Assembly (NCBI GenBank): GCA_020849655.1
Contig: JADLFU010000094.1
Coordinates: forward strand, 1-61,943
From: Polyangiaceae bacterium
Lineage (GTDB): Bacteria > Myxococcota_A > Polyangia > Polyangiales > Polyangiaceae
Length of the DNA stretch: 61,943 bases
Direction of reading: 5' to 3'
In this document: in pieces, positions 41,183 through 49,253 of the stretch
Position numbering within the stretch: the stretch's first letter is position 1
Layout of the letters: each line of letters opens with the position of its first letter
Position numbers and translations under genes: made by a program
The notes under the pieces: model-generated
Database searches by the model: none
Told to the model about the DNA's origin: nothing
Seen by the model: only the letters and a program-made list of their open reading frames with translations

Positions 41183-42003
41183 CGCCGGTCGCCCTCACGA
41201 TCGCCGGCCTCGATCCGTCGGGCGGGGCAGGGGTCGCCGCCGATCTGCGCGCGTTCGGCGCGGCCGGCGCGTGGGGCGCGGCCGCGCTCTCGCTGCTCAC
41301 CGTCCAGACGACCGACGGCCTCGCGTCGGTGCACCCGATCGAGCCCGCGCTGGTCGTCGCGCAGGCGCGCGCGGTGCTCGACGTGGAGAACGTCCGCGCC
41401 GTCAAGACGGGCGCGCTCGGCTCGCGCGAGATCGTCTCGGCGGTGACGGCCTTGCTGGTGGAGCACCCCCGGCTGCCGCTCGTCGTCGATCCGGTGATGG
41501 TCGCGACGCGCTCGCCCGCGGGGGCTCGGCTCGCCGACGCCGCGGCGCTCGACGCGCAGCGCGCGCTCATCGGGCGGGCGTGGCTGGTCACGCCGAACCT
41601 CGACGAGGCGGAGGCGCTGCTCGAGCGCCGCATCACGACCCGCGAGGCGCAGCGCGAGGCGGCCAGGGAGCTCGTGCGCTCGCTCGGCGCGCGGGCGGCG
41701 CTCGTGAAGGGCGGTCACCTCGAGGGGCCGCGATCGGTCGACGTGCTGGCGACGTCGAGCGAGCTGTTCGAGCTGTCTTCACCCCGGCGCGCCGGGATCG
41801 CGCTGCACGGCGCGGGGTGCACGCTCGCGGCGTTGATCGCCGGCCGGATGGCGAAGGGCGCGTCCACCGTCGACGCGGCCCGGTGGGCGAAGCGGCGCCT
41901 CACCCTCGCCGTCGGGCGCGCCGCGCGCGTGGGCGGGCGGCTCCACGTCGTCGATCCATCCTTGTCTGGACCGCTCACCGCCCCTAGACCGCGGGCGTCT
42001 TGA
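41179..42003 (+). CDS. thiD: Hydroxymethylpyrimidine/phosphomethylpyrimidine kinase
   Basis: 274 residues from GTG 41179 (overlapping the previous stop). ThiD phosphorylates HMP and HMP-P in thiamine synthesis. Motifs: VALTIAGLDPSGGAGVAADLRAF, AAALSLLTVQTTDGLASVHP, VRAVKTGALGSREIV, LVVDPVMVATRSPAGARL, WLVTPNLDEAEAL, ALVKGGHLEG, and the ribokinase-type GAGC site (IALHGAGCTLAALIAGRMAKG). In the last, the usual Asp/Thr before GxGC is replaced: HGAGCT. It ends about 30 residues after the active site with an unusual basic tail. No other thi gene is in the window. Confidence 0.9.
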   Translation: MTPVALTIAGLDPSGGAGVAADLRAFGAAGAWGAAALSLLTVQTTDGLASVHPIEPALVVAQARAVLDVENVRAVKTGALGSREIVSAVTALLVEHPRLPLVVDPVMVATRSPAGARLADAAALDAQRALIGRAWLVTPNLDEAEALLERRITTREAQREAARELVRSLGARAALVKGGHLEGPRSVDVLATSSELFELSSPRRAGIALHGAGCTLAALIAGRMAKGASTVDAARWAKRRLTLAVGRAARVGGRLHVVDPSLSGPLTAPRPRAS

Positions 42004-42671
42004 CGGCAGACTCAGGCAGCCTCGGCGACGCGGCGCTCGCGTCGATCGCGCTCGCGCACGAGCTGCAGAACTCGCTCGCGGTGGTCGCGTCGTCGCTGTA
42101 CCTCGCGCGCCGCGACCGCGCCGATCCGGCCGCGCTCGAGCGTCACCTCGCCGCGTCCTCCGCGCAGGTCGACGAGGCGCAGCGCGTGGTGAGGGCCGTG
42201 CTCAGGCTCACCCGCGGCGCCGCGCTCGTCGGCGACTCGTGCGCCGCCTCGTCGCTCGTCGCGCGCGCCTGCCGCGCGGTCCTCTCGCCGGCGAACGTGA
42301 GGCTCGTCGATACGACCTCGGGCGATCCGCGCGAGGTGCACGGCGACGACACCCTGCTCGTGCGCGCGATCGCGAACCTCGTGCAGAACGCGGTCGAGGC
42401 GCTCGGCGCCTCCGGGGGCGCGGTCGAGGTGTCGCTCGCCAGCGCGGACGATCGCCTCGTCGTCGCGGTCGAGGACGACGGCCCCGGCGTCGATCCTGCC
42501 GTGGCCGAGACGCTGTTCGAGCCGCGCGTGACGACGAAGGCGTACGGCACGGGCGTCGGCCTCGCGTTCGTCCGCGTCGTGATGCGCGCGCACGGCGGCG
42601 ACGTCCGCCTCGCGGCGGGGCGTGGCCGGGGCGCGCGCTTCGAGCTGTGCTTCCCGCCCGCCACCTCGTGA
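42000..42671 (+). CDS. Short histidine kinase catalytic core
   Basis: 223 residues from TTG 42000, which overlaps the thiD stop (TTGA). A HisKA-type helix with the phosphorylated His (IALAHELQNSLAVVASSLYLARRD) is followed by an ATPase domain: N-box NLVQNAVEAL, G1 VEDDGPGVD, F-box LFEPRVTTKAYGTGVGLAFVRVVM, G3 GRGRGARFELCFP. There is no sensor or transmembrane part, so it must receive its signal from a partner. No response regulator gene is adjacent on its strand. Start codon choice rests on the overlap. Confidence 0.88.
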   Translation: MTADSGSLGDAALASIALAHELQNSLAVVASSLYLARRDRADPAALERHLAASSAQVDEAQRVVRAVLRLTRGAALVGDSCAASSLVARACRAVLSPANVRLVDTTSGDPREVHGDDTLLVRAIANLVQNAVEALGASGGAVEVSLASADDRLVVAVEDDGPGVDPAVAETLFEPRVTTKAYGTGVGLAFVRVVMRAHGGDVRLAAGRGRGARFELCFPPATS

Positions 42672-42678
42672 GCCGCGG

Positions 42679-43566
42679 TCACGAGAGCAGCCGCTCGCAG
42701 TCGACCCACAGCCGTTCGGCCTGATCGGCGTCGCGCGCGGCGAGCGAGGGCTGCGCCTCGCGGCAGCTCGCGTAGTAGCGGCCCGTCACGCCCGCGAGCT
42801 CCGGCGCGGCCGCAGCGTGCAGCGAGGTCCGCGCGCCCTCCTCAGGCGTCAGCAGGTACCGTCGCCCCACCCAGCGCAGCCCGAGCGACAGCGCGCGGCT
42901 GTCGCGCACGACGTCGGTCGCGACGTCGCCCGGGTGCACGCTGCACGACGTCACGCCGTCGCCCACGAGGCGCCGCGCGAGCGCCCCAGCGAACAGCACG
43001 TTCGCGAGCTTCGACTGGCGGTAGGCCGCGAGCCCCTCGTACGGCGCCGCCCGCCTCACGTCCTCGAAGCGCAGCCGCGCCTCCCGCTCGTGCAGCCGCG
43101 ACGACACCGTGACGATCCGCGCGGGCGCGCTCGCGCGCAGCAGGTCGAGCAGCCCGCGCGTCAAGCAAGAGGGCGCCAGCTGGTTGACGAGGAAGGTGCG
43201 CTCGATCCCGCCTTCCCCCAGCTCCCGGTGCGGCGTCCATTGCCCCGCGTTGTTGATCAGCACGTGAAGCCGAGGCAACCGGCGCAGCAGCTCGTCGGCG
43301 AGGCGCCGCACGTCCGCGATGCGCGAGAAGTCGACCGTGAGCGCGCTCGGCTCCGGGCCTCCCACGCCCCGCACCTCCTCGAGCGCGGCGGCGGTGCGCG
43401 CGGGATCGCGCCCGACCAGGCACACCGTCGCGCCTCGCGCCGCGAGGCCCTTCGCCGTCTCGAGGCCGATCCCGCTGCTCGCGCCCGTGACGACGCACAC
43501 CCGCCCCGACAGGTCGTGCATCGGCACGGCCGGCGGCGTCCGGCGCGGGACGCGGAGCGGGGTCAC
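42679..43566 (-). CDS. Short-chain dehydrogenase/reductase
   Basis: 295 residues from GTG 43566, overlapping the aldehyde dehydrogenase stop (GTGA). An ATG 45 bp further in (MHDLSGRVCVV) is the other possible start. Rossmann motif VTGASSGIGLE, NNAG (LINNAGQW), the catalytic Ser in IVTVSSRLH and YxxxK (YRQSKLANVLFA) are all present. It resembles the retinol-dehydrogenase-like branch of SDR enzymes (LTVDFSRIADVRRLAD, SVHPGDVATDVVRD), probably NADP-linked. Because of the coupling, it may interconvert an alcohol/aldehyde used by the aldehyde dehydrogenase. Confidence 0.9.
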   Translation of the reverse strand: MTPLRVPRRTPPAVPMHDLSGRVCVVTGASSGIGLETAKGLAARGATVCLVGRDPARTAAALEEVRGVGGPEPSALTVDFSRIADVRRLADELLRRLPRLHVLINNAGQWTPHRELGEGGIERTFLVNQLAPSCLTRGLLDLLRASAPARIVTVSSRLHEREARLRFEDVRRAAPYEGLAAYRQSKLANVLFAGALARRLVGDGVTSCSVHPGDVATDVVRDSRALSLGLRWVGRRYLLTPEEGARTSLHAAAAPELAGVTGRYYASCREAQPSLAARDADQAERLWVDCERLLS

Positions 43567-44996
43567 ACCAGGTTGACCGATTTGTACTGCAGGTACGCCA
43601 TCAGCCCCTCGGGCCCGAACTCACGCCCGAGCCCGGACTCACGGTAGCCCCCGAACGGCGCCGCGAAGTCGAGCACGTAGCCGTCGATCGTGTAGGTGCC
43701 GGTCTTCACGCGGCGCGCGATCGAGAGGCCCCGCTCGCGGTCGCTCGTCCACACCGAGCCCGAGAGGCCGTACCGCGAGGCGTTCGCGATCCTGACCGCG
43801 TCGTCGTCGTCCTCGTACGCGAGGATCGAGAGCACCGGGCCGAAGATCTCCTCCTGCGCGATGGTCATCTCGGGCTTCACGCCGGCGAACACCGTGGGCT
43901 CGACCCACCAGCCGCGCTCGTGCCCTGGGGGGCGCCCGCCGCCGGTCGTGATCCTCGCGCCCTCCTCGCGGCCCTTCGCGATCAGCGCCTCCACGCGCGC
44001 GCGCTGGCGCTCGGCGATCACCGGCCCGACGAACACCTCGGGGTCCATCGGATCGCCCTGCTTCTGGCGCTTCACCTCCTCGGTCACCGCGGCGACGACC
44101 TCCTCGTAGCGCCGCCGCGACGCGAGGATGCGCGTCTGCGCGATGCACGCCTGCCCGGTGTTCATCATCGCGAACGGCAACAGCTCCGGGATCTTCGCGT
44201 CGAGATCGACGTCGTCGAGCAGGATCGCCGCCGACTTTCCGCCGAGCTCGAGCGTCACGGGCCGCAGCAGCTCGCCGCACAGCGACGCCACGCGCTTGCC
44301 CGCGCCCGTGCTGCCGGTGAAGCTCACCTTGTCGACGCCCGGGTGCGTGACGAGGTGCTCGCCGAGCTCGCGCCCGCCCGCGACGATGTTCACCACGCCC
44401 GGCGGCACGCCCGCCTCGTCGAGCGCCTCCGCGAGTAGGTAAGCATACAAAGGGGTCTCCGGCGGCGGCTTGAGCACGACAGCGCAGCCCGCGACGAGCG
44501 CGGGCATCAGCTTCGTCAGCGTGACGAACAGCGGCACGTTCCACGGCACGATCGCCGCGGCGACGCCGCACGGCTCGCGCAGCACCCACGTCTGCCCGAG
44601 CAGGCCGTCGCGCAGCTCGTCGAACACGAACGTGCGCGCGAGCTCCGCGTAGTACGACACGATCATCGTCGCCGCCGAGACGCCCGCGCTCATCGAGAAC
44701 GTGATCGGCGAGCCGACCTCCAAGCTCTGCACCGTCGCCAGCTCCTCGACCCGCGGCCCGAGCGCGTCGTTCAGGCGCGCGAGCACGTCGCCGCGCTCGC
44801 CGGGGGACATCCGCGGCCACGGCCCCTCGTCGAACGCCCGCCGCGCCGCCGCGACCGCGCGATCGATGTCCGCTGGCGTGCCGTCCGGCACCCGACCGAC
44901 GAGCTCCTCCGTCGCGGGCGACCTCACCTCGATGACGCCCGTGCCCGCCGGCGCGACGAGCGCGCCCCCGATGTACAGCCTGTCGTGCTCGCGCAT
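43563..44996 (-). CDS. Aldehyde dehydrogenase (NAD(P)+)
   Basis: 477 residues, standard ALDH size. Catalytic Asn153 (VPWNVPLF), Glu250 (TLELGGKS) and Cys284 (NTGQACIAQTRI), plus the cofactor-binding FTGSTGAGKRV and EEIFGPVLS, are present. It oxidises an aldehyde to the acid; substrate cannot be told. It is the first gene of a coupled pair with the SDR. Residues 182-187 are encoded by a run of codons rare in this genome (CCT TTG TAT GCT TAC CTA at 44436-44453), a local oddity in an otherwise very GC-rich gene. ATG 44996 begins directly before the family start (YIGGALVAP). Confidence 0.95.
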   Translation of the reverse strand: MREHDRLYIGGALVAPAGTGVIEVRSPATEELVGRVPDGTPADIDRAVAAARRAFDEGPWPRMSPGERGDVLARLNDALGPRVEELATVQSLEVGSPITFSMSAGVSAATMIVSYYAELARTFVFDELRDGLLGQTWVLREPCGVAAAIVPWNVPLFVTLTKLMPALVAGCAVVLKPPPETPLYAYLLAEALDEAGVPPGVVNIVAGGRELGEHLVTHPGVDKVSFTGSTGAGKRVASLCGELLRPVTLELGGKSAAILLDDVDLDAKIPELLPFAMMNTGQACIAQTRILASRRRYEEVVAAVTEEVKRQKQGDPMDPEVFVGPVIAERQRARVEALIAKGREEGARITTGGGRPPGHERGWWVEPTVFAGVKPEMTIAQEEIFGPVLSILAYEDDDDAVRIANASRYGLSGSVWTSDRERGLSIARRVKTGTYTIDGYVLDFAAPFGGYRESGLGREFGPEGLMAYLQYKSVNLV

Positions 44997-45080
44997 GGCG
45001 CGATTGAAACACGTTCTACGGGCGGCGCGCGCGAAGAATCGCCCGTGCTTCGGCGCGTGACCTGGCGGTGAAGGCGCCCG

Positions 45081-46241
45081 TCAGAAGTACGCGCCGAGCT
45101 CGAACGCGAGCGTCGACTGCTTCGGCACGCCCTGCAGCTTGGCCTTGTTCTCGGCGCCGCCGCTGTCCTCGGGGGCCTTGATGTCGGTCATGAACTGGCC
45201 GCCGACGAACACGACCTCGTAGCGGTAGCTGAGGCCGATGATGAGCCGCTGGCGCTGGATGCGCACCTTCTCGAACACGAACGTGTTGTTGAAATCGAGC
45301 GGCGAGCCGCCCGCGCACACCGGCTGCCCGTCGTAGGTCGACTTCTTCGGGTCGACGTTGCCCGGGACGTTGGGCCCCGCGTAGCCGCAGTAGCCGAGCG
45401 GATCGGTGTTGGGCGTGCCGTCGATCAGGCCCGAGTCGCCGAAGATCCAGAGCTTCTGAAACCCGACGTAGGGCGAGATGATGCTCGAGTCGGCGACGGG
45501 GAAGGGCTTCGAGATCTGGACGTCGAACGACGCGACCGTCAGCTGGAACTGCGGCGTACCCGTGACCGTGCGCACGCCCGAGCCGACGCCGATGTCGGGC
45601 AGGATGCCGAGCGAGCCCTTGCGGAACCCCTCGAGGAGCGCGAGCCGCACGTCGGCGCCGCCGGTGACGATGTTGGTCGACCCGACGTAGCCGACCTGCG
45701 CGCCCACCTCGAAGCCGAGCGGGAAGCCCTTCTTCACCTTGATGCTGTAGACGGGGAGCGACGACGCGGGCTCGTCGTTGCGGATGCTCGCCTTCTTGCT
45801 GTTCGGATCGGTGGCGCCCCGCGTGCCCTGCTTCAGGTAGTCGGCGTCCTTGTCGAGCGAGGTCATCGCGAGTTCGAACGAGAGGATGAACCCGCCGTAG
45901 CCCGTCGTGCGCGCCGTGTGCATCGCGTTCGGCGCGATCGCCATCGCGTACTGGTTGATGAGCCGCGCGAAGGCGATGTTGTCGGGCCTGCACTGCGCGA
46001 CGCCGGAGAGCCCGCCGGCCGTGATGTTCCCGGGGAACCTGCCCGTCGGCACGTTCGGCGCGCTCTGCAGGCCCGTGCAGCTCCCGTAGGTGACGGGGTT
46101 GCCGGTCGCGGGCGTGAGGATGACGGGCTTCGTCAGGCGCTCGAGCGCCGGGTCCATCTGGTCGGCCTTCGCCTCCGAGACGGCGCCGAGCAGCGCCAGT
46201 GACGCCGTCGCCATCGTGGACCACCTGCTCCTCGTTCGCAT
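45081..46241 (-). CDS. Putative outer-membrane beta-barrel protein
   Basis: 386 residues. A signal peptide (MATASLALLGAVSEAKA) is preceded by a basic start from ATG 46241; an ATG at 46214 is possible. The mature protein has long alternating beta strands with aromatic ends (TGYGGFILSFELAMTSL, LGFEVGAQVGYVGSTNIVTGGADVRLALL, RQRLIIGLSYRYEVVFVGGQF) and ends with Phe (LAFELGAYF), the usual BAM signal. Four Cys occur in loops (SCTGLQ, AQCRPDN, GYCGYAG, PVCAGG), which may form disulfides. No named family is recognised. It lies downstream of the queE/lipoprotein pair in the opposite end of a same-strand run. Confidence 0.75.
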   Translation of the reverse strand: MRTRSRWSTMATASLALLGAVSEAKADQMDPALERLTKPVILTPATGNPVTYGSCTGLQSAPNVPTGRFPGNITAGGLSGVAQCRPDNIAFARLINQYAMAIAPNAMHTARTTGYGGFILSFELAMTSLDKDADYLKQGTRGATDPNSKKASIRNDEPASSLPVYSIKVKKGFPLGFEVGAQVGYVGSTNIVTGGADVRLALLEGFRKGSLGILPDIGVGSGVRTVTGTPQFQLTVASFDVQISKPFPVADSSIISPYVGFQKLWIFGDSGLIDGTPNTDPLGYCGYAGPNVPGNVDPKKSTYDGQPVCAGGSPLDFNNTFVFEKVRIQRQRLIIGLSYRYEVVFVGGQFMTDIKAPEDSGGAENKAKLQGVPKQSTLAFELGAYF

Positions 46242-46305
46242 GCGTGCGGCAGGCTACGTTTCCCGAACCTTGCCGGTCAAGGGAAGCTTTGCCGAATCGC
46301 CCCCG

Positions 46306-46593
46306 TCAGCGCGCCGAGCACGCGTCGCTCGCGCGGGCGTCGCACGGGTCCCCGGGGGCGGCGCACTCGCACCGCTCGACGTGGTTGTGGGCCGCCTGCC
46401 CCGCGCAGGCGCGCGCCTCGTCGAGCACCGGGCGGCCGTCGCGGGCGCACACCTGGACGTCGACGGTCGCCGTGTCGTCGAAGTCCGTGAGGTACGTGCA
46501 CCGGCAGCCGACGCGGTGCCCGGGCGCGGGCGCGGGCTTCGCGCAGGCGCCGAGGGCGAGCGCGCACGCGAGCGCGAGCGCCGCGCGCGTCAC
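46306..46593 (-). CDS. Cys-rich small lipoprotein coupled to queE
   Basis: 95 residues from GTG 46593, overlapping the queE TGA (GTGA). Signal MTRAALALACALALGAC has lipobox LGAC (Cys17). The mature part holds eight more Cys (30, 32, 49, 63, 75, 77, 83, 91) in GCRCTYLTDFDD, VQVCARDG, ARACAGQAAHNHVERCECAAPGDPCD and ACSAR, an even number suited to four disulfides or to metal binding together with His69/71. There is no recognised family. The tie to queE is positional only. Confidence 0.75.
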   Translation of the reverse strand: MTRAALALACALALGACAKPAPAPGHRVGCRCTYLTDFDDTATVDVQVCARDGRPVLDEARACAGQAAHNHVERCECAAPGDPCDARASDACSAR

Positions 46594-47219
46594 GGGATCC
46601 CCAGGAATTTATGGGTCTGCAGCGACAGCCGCCACCTTGGATCGCGCAGGCAGTACGCCACGCACGCGCGGGTCGCCTCGTCGCGCGCCGGGCCGTCCAT
46701 CGGCTGCAGGAGGTGGTGCGTGAACGGCAGCTCGACGTACGCCTCCGGGTCGACGCCGGCCTGCGGGTGCACGAGCTTCAGCTCGTCGCCGCGGAGGAGG
46801 GCGAGGGGCACGCCCGCCTTCGGTGACACGCAGATCCAGTCGAGGCCGTCGGGCGCGGGCACGGAGCCGTTCGTCTCGACGGCGACCGTGAAGCCCTCGT
46901 CGTGGAGCGCGCCCGTGAGCGCCGCGTCGACCTGCAACAGCGGCTCGCCGCCCGTCAGGACGATGAAGCGCCGCGCGCGAGGGCCGGGGAAGATCCGCGC
47001 CGCCGCCGCCGCGAGCGCGCGCGCGTCGTCGAAGCGCCCACCGCCGGGGCCATCGGTCCCGACGAAATCGGTGTCGCAGAACCGACACGCCGCCGCCGCG
47101 CGATCGCGCTCTCGCCCGCTCCAGAGGTTGCACCCCGAGAAGCGGCAGAACACCGCGGCGCGCCCCGCGTGCGCGCCCTCTCCCTGCAACGTGAAGAACA
47201 GCTCCTTGATCGCGTACAC
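46590..47219 (-). CDS. queE: 7-carboxy-7-deazaguanine synthase (radical SAM)
   Basis: 209 residues. It converts carboxy-tetrahydropterin to CDG in queuosine/7-deazapurine synthesis. Start YAIKELFFTLQGEGAHAGRAAVFCRFSGCNLW is typical. The iron-sulfur cluster Cys are Cys30-X14-Cys45-X2-Cys48 (GCNLWSGRERDRAAAACRFCDTDF), the unusual QueE spacing and not the classical CX3CX2C. LTGGEPLLQ, VAVETNGS and VSPKAG bind SAM and substrate. No queC, queD or queF gene is in this window, so the rest of the pathway must be elsewhere. Confidence 0.93.
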   Translation of the reverse strand: MYAIKELFFTLQGEGAHAGRAAVFCRFSGCNLWSGRERDRAAAACRFCDTDFVGTDGPGGGRFDDARALAAAAARIFPGPRARRFIVLTGGEPLLQVDAALTGALHDEGFTVAVETNGSVPAPDGLDWICVSPKAGVPLALLRGDELKLVHPQAGVDPEAYVELPFTHHLLQPMDGPARDEATRACVAYCLRDPRWRLSLQTHKFLGIP

Positions 47220-47323
47220 GGGCGCTCCTGGCCAGGCGGCGCGTGGTCTAGCAGCGGCCGCGCGCCCCGTCCTGTGCGTGTTCCGGGGCGCCGCGCGGGC
47301 GGGGCGAGGGTAGAGGCTGCGGG

Positions 47324-48175
47324 ATGCTCGAGGTCGAGACGCCGCGCGGGAGGTTCCACTGCCTCGTCGAGGGGCCGCCGGACGGGCCGCTCGCGCTCTG
47401 CCTGCACGGGTTCCCCGACGTGCCGCACGGGATGGCGGGCGTGCAGGGGGCGCTCGCGGCGCGGGGGCACCGCGCGGTCGCGCCCTTTCTTCGAGGCTAC
47501 GCGCCGTCGGTGCTCGACGGGCCTCACGATCTCTCCGCGCTCGGCGAGGACGTCGTCGCCCTCGTGGACGCGCTCTCTCCGTCCCGCCCCGCGTCGGTGG
47601 TGGGTCACGACTGGGGGGCGGTCGCCGCCTACGTCGCGCTCGCGCGCGCGCCCGGGCGCTTCTGCCGCGCGGTGACGATGGCCGTCCCGCACCCGTACGT
47701 GTTCGCGCGCGACGTCGCGCGGCACCCCGGGCAGCTCGCGCGCAGCTGGTACATGCTCGCGGTGCAGCCGTCGGCGGGCGGGTGGCTGCTCGCGCGGCGC
47801 GACCACGCGCTGGTCGATCGACTGGTCCGCGCGTGGTCGCCGGGCTGGACGCCCGAGCCGCGCCACCTCTCGCGCGTCAAGGCGTGCCTCGCCGAGAGCG
47901 GTGACGCGCCGCTCGCGCTCTACCGGGCGCTCCTCCGCCCGCTCGCTGGCGCGCGCCGGCGGCTCGCAGAGCTCCGCGCGATGCGCATCTCGACGCCGCT
48001 CCTCTACCTGCACGGAGAGCGCGACGGCTGCGTCGGCGCGGCGCTCGGCGAGGGGAACGCGCGGATGTTCGACGGCCCGCACGAGCGGCGCGTGCTCGCG
48101 GGCCTGGGTCACTTTCTTCACATGGAGGCGCCGCTCGCCGTCGAGGCGATGATCGTGGAGCATCTGTCCCGATGA
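47324..48175 (+). CDS. Alpha/beta hydrolase, epoxide-hydrolase-like
   Basis: 283 residues. The oxyanion motif HGFPD (28-32) and the nucleophile elbow GHDWGA with Asp96 place it with epoxide hydrolases and haloalkane dehalogenases, not Ser esterases. The acid in LHGERDG and the catalytic His in LGHFLHMEAP are near the end. A variable cap region spans ~125-200. Substrate is unknown. Its stop overlaps the next ATG (ATGA), so it is coupled to the strictosidine-synthase-like gene. Confidence 0.88.
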   Translation: MLEVETPRGRFHCLVEGPPDGPLALCLHGFPDVPHGMAGVQGALAARGHRAVAPFLRGYAPSVLDGPHDLSALGEDVVALVDALSPSRPASVVGHDWGAVAAYVALARAPGRFCRAVTMAVPHPYVFARDVARHPGQLARSWYMLAVQPSAGGWLLARRDHALVDRLVRAWSPGWTPEPRHLSRVKACLAESGDAPLALYRALLRPLAGARRRLAELRAMRISTPLLYLHGERDGCVGAALGEGNARMFDGPHERRVLAGLGHFLHMEAPLAVEAMIVEHLSR

Positions 48176-49173
48176 GCCCTCGCGCCTTCGGTCGCTGGAC
48201 CCCGCAGCCCGCCCCCTCGCTCTCGGGGCCGTTCGCCGTGAACCACGCGCTCGCCGGCGCGACGCGCTTTCCGACCGAGGGCGGCGTCGGGCCCGAGGAC
48301 GTCGTCGTCGACCGTGCGGGGCGCGTGCTCGCGGGCGTCGAGGGCGGCGAGCTCTTGCGCTTCGACCCCGGCGCGCGCGCGGTCGAGGTGGTGGCGCGCA
48401 CCGGCGGGCGGCCGCTCGGCGTCGAGCTGTACGTCGACGAGCGCGTGGTCGTGTGTGACGCGCGCCGCGGGCTCCTGCTCGTCGATCCCGCGCGCGGTCG
48501 GGTCGAGCCGCTCGTGACGGAGGTCGAGGGGCGCCCGCTCCGCTTCACCAACAACGCGGCCGTCGCGCGGGACGGCACCATCTACTTCACCGACTCGTCG
48601 ACCGAGTACGGCATCGACGCGTACCGCGAGGATCTGCTCGACCACCTCCCGCGCGGGCGTCTCTTCGCGCGGGCGCCGCGCGGCGAGGTCACGCGGATCG
48701 CCGAGGGGCTGCAGTTCGCCAACGGGGTCGCGCTCGCGCCGGACGAGTCGTTCGTGCTCGTCGCGGAGACGGGGCGCTACCGCGTCTCGCGCGTGTGGCT
48801 GTCGGGTCCGCGCGCCGGGCGCCTCGAGCCGTTCTTCGACAACCTGCCGGGGTTCCCCGACAACATGAGCACCGGCCCTCGCGGGACGTTCTGGATCGCG
48901 ATCGTGTCGCCGCGGAGCCCCCTGCTCGATCGCCTCCTCCCCCACCCGCGCGCCCGCGCGCTCGTCGCGGCGCTCCCGGCGGCGCTGCAGCCCCAGCCGC
49001 GGCCCTACGGCATGGTGGTCGAGCTCGACTCGGACGCGCGCGTCAGGCGGTGTCTGCACGATCCCGACGGCGGCTACGCGGAGATCACCGGCGTGCGCGA
49101 GCACGACGGCGCGCTCTGGCTCGGCAGCCTCGTCGAGCCGGCCATCGCCCGCGTGCGCCTGCCCGATGCCTGA
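48172..49173 (+). CDS. Strictosidine synthase/SMP-30-like beta-propeller protein
   Basis: 333 residues. It is a six-bladed propeller of the SGL/strictosidine-synthase-like group: GPEDVVVDRAGRVLAGVEGGELLRF, GGRPLGVELYVDERVVVCDARRGLLLVD, FTNNAAVARDGTIYFTDSSTEYG, LQFANGVALAPDESFVLVAETGRYRVSRVWL, FFDNLPGFPDNMSTGPRGTFWIAIVSPRSPLLD. Members of this group hydrolyse lactones or esters with a metal ion. No signal peptide is visible. It is coupled to the hydrolase, suggesting a joint catabolic role, but substrate is unknown. Confidence 0.88.
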   Translation: MSPRAFGRWTPQPAPSLSGPFAVNHALAGATRFPTEGGVGPEDVVVDRAGRVLAGVEGGELLRFDPGARAVEVVARTGGRPLGVELYVDERVVVCDARRGLLLVDPARGRVEPLVTEVEGRPLRFTNNAAVARDGTIYFTDSSTEYGIDAYREDLLDHLPRGRLFARAPRGEVTRIAEGLQFANGVALAPDESFVLVAETGRYRVSRVWLSGPRAGRLEPFFDNLPGFPDNMSTGPRGTFWIAIVSPRSPLLDRLLPHPRARALVAALPAALQPQPRPYGMVVELDSDARVRRCLHDPDGGYAEITGVREHDGALWLGSLVEPAIARVRLPDA

Positions 49174-49181
49174 GCGCGGCC

Positions 49182-49223
49182 CACAAAAAGCGAAGCGGCG
49201 ACGCGGGCTCTCCGCGTCGCCGC
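49182..49223 (-). terminator. Rho-independent terminator for hppA
   Basis: A perfect 12-bp stem (gcggcgacgcgg at 49195-49206 pairing with ccgcgtcgccgc at 49212-49223, loop gctct). On the minus strand it is followed by ttcgctttttgtgg, a T-run. It lies 30 bp past the hppA stop. In the plus direction the stem has no T-run after it, so it mainly serves hppA. Confidence 0.85.
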
Positions 49224-49253
49224 CCGTGGCGCGGCCGGCGGGCGCCGCCCGGC

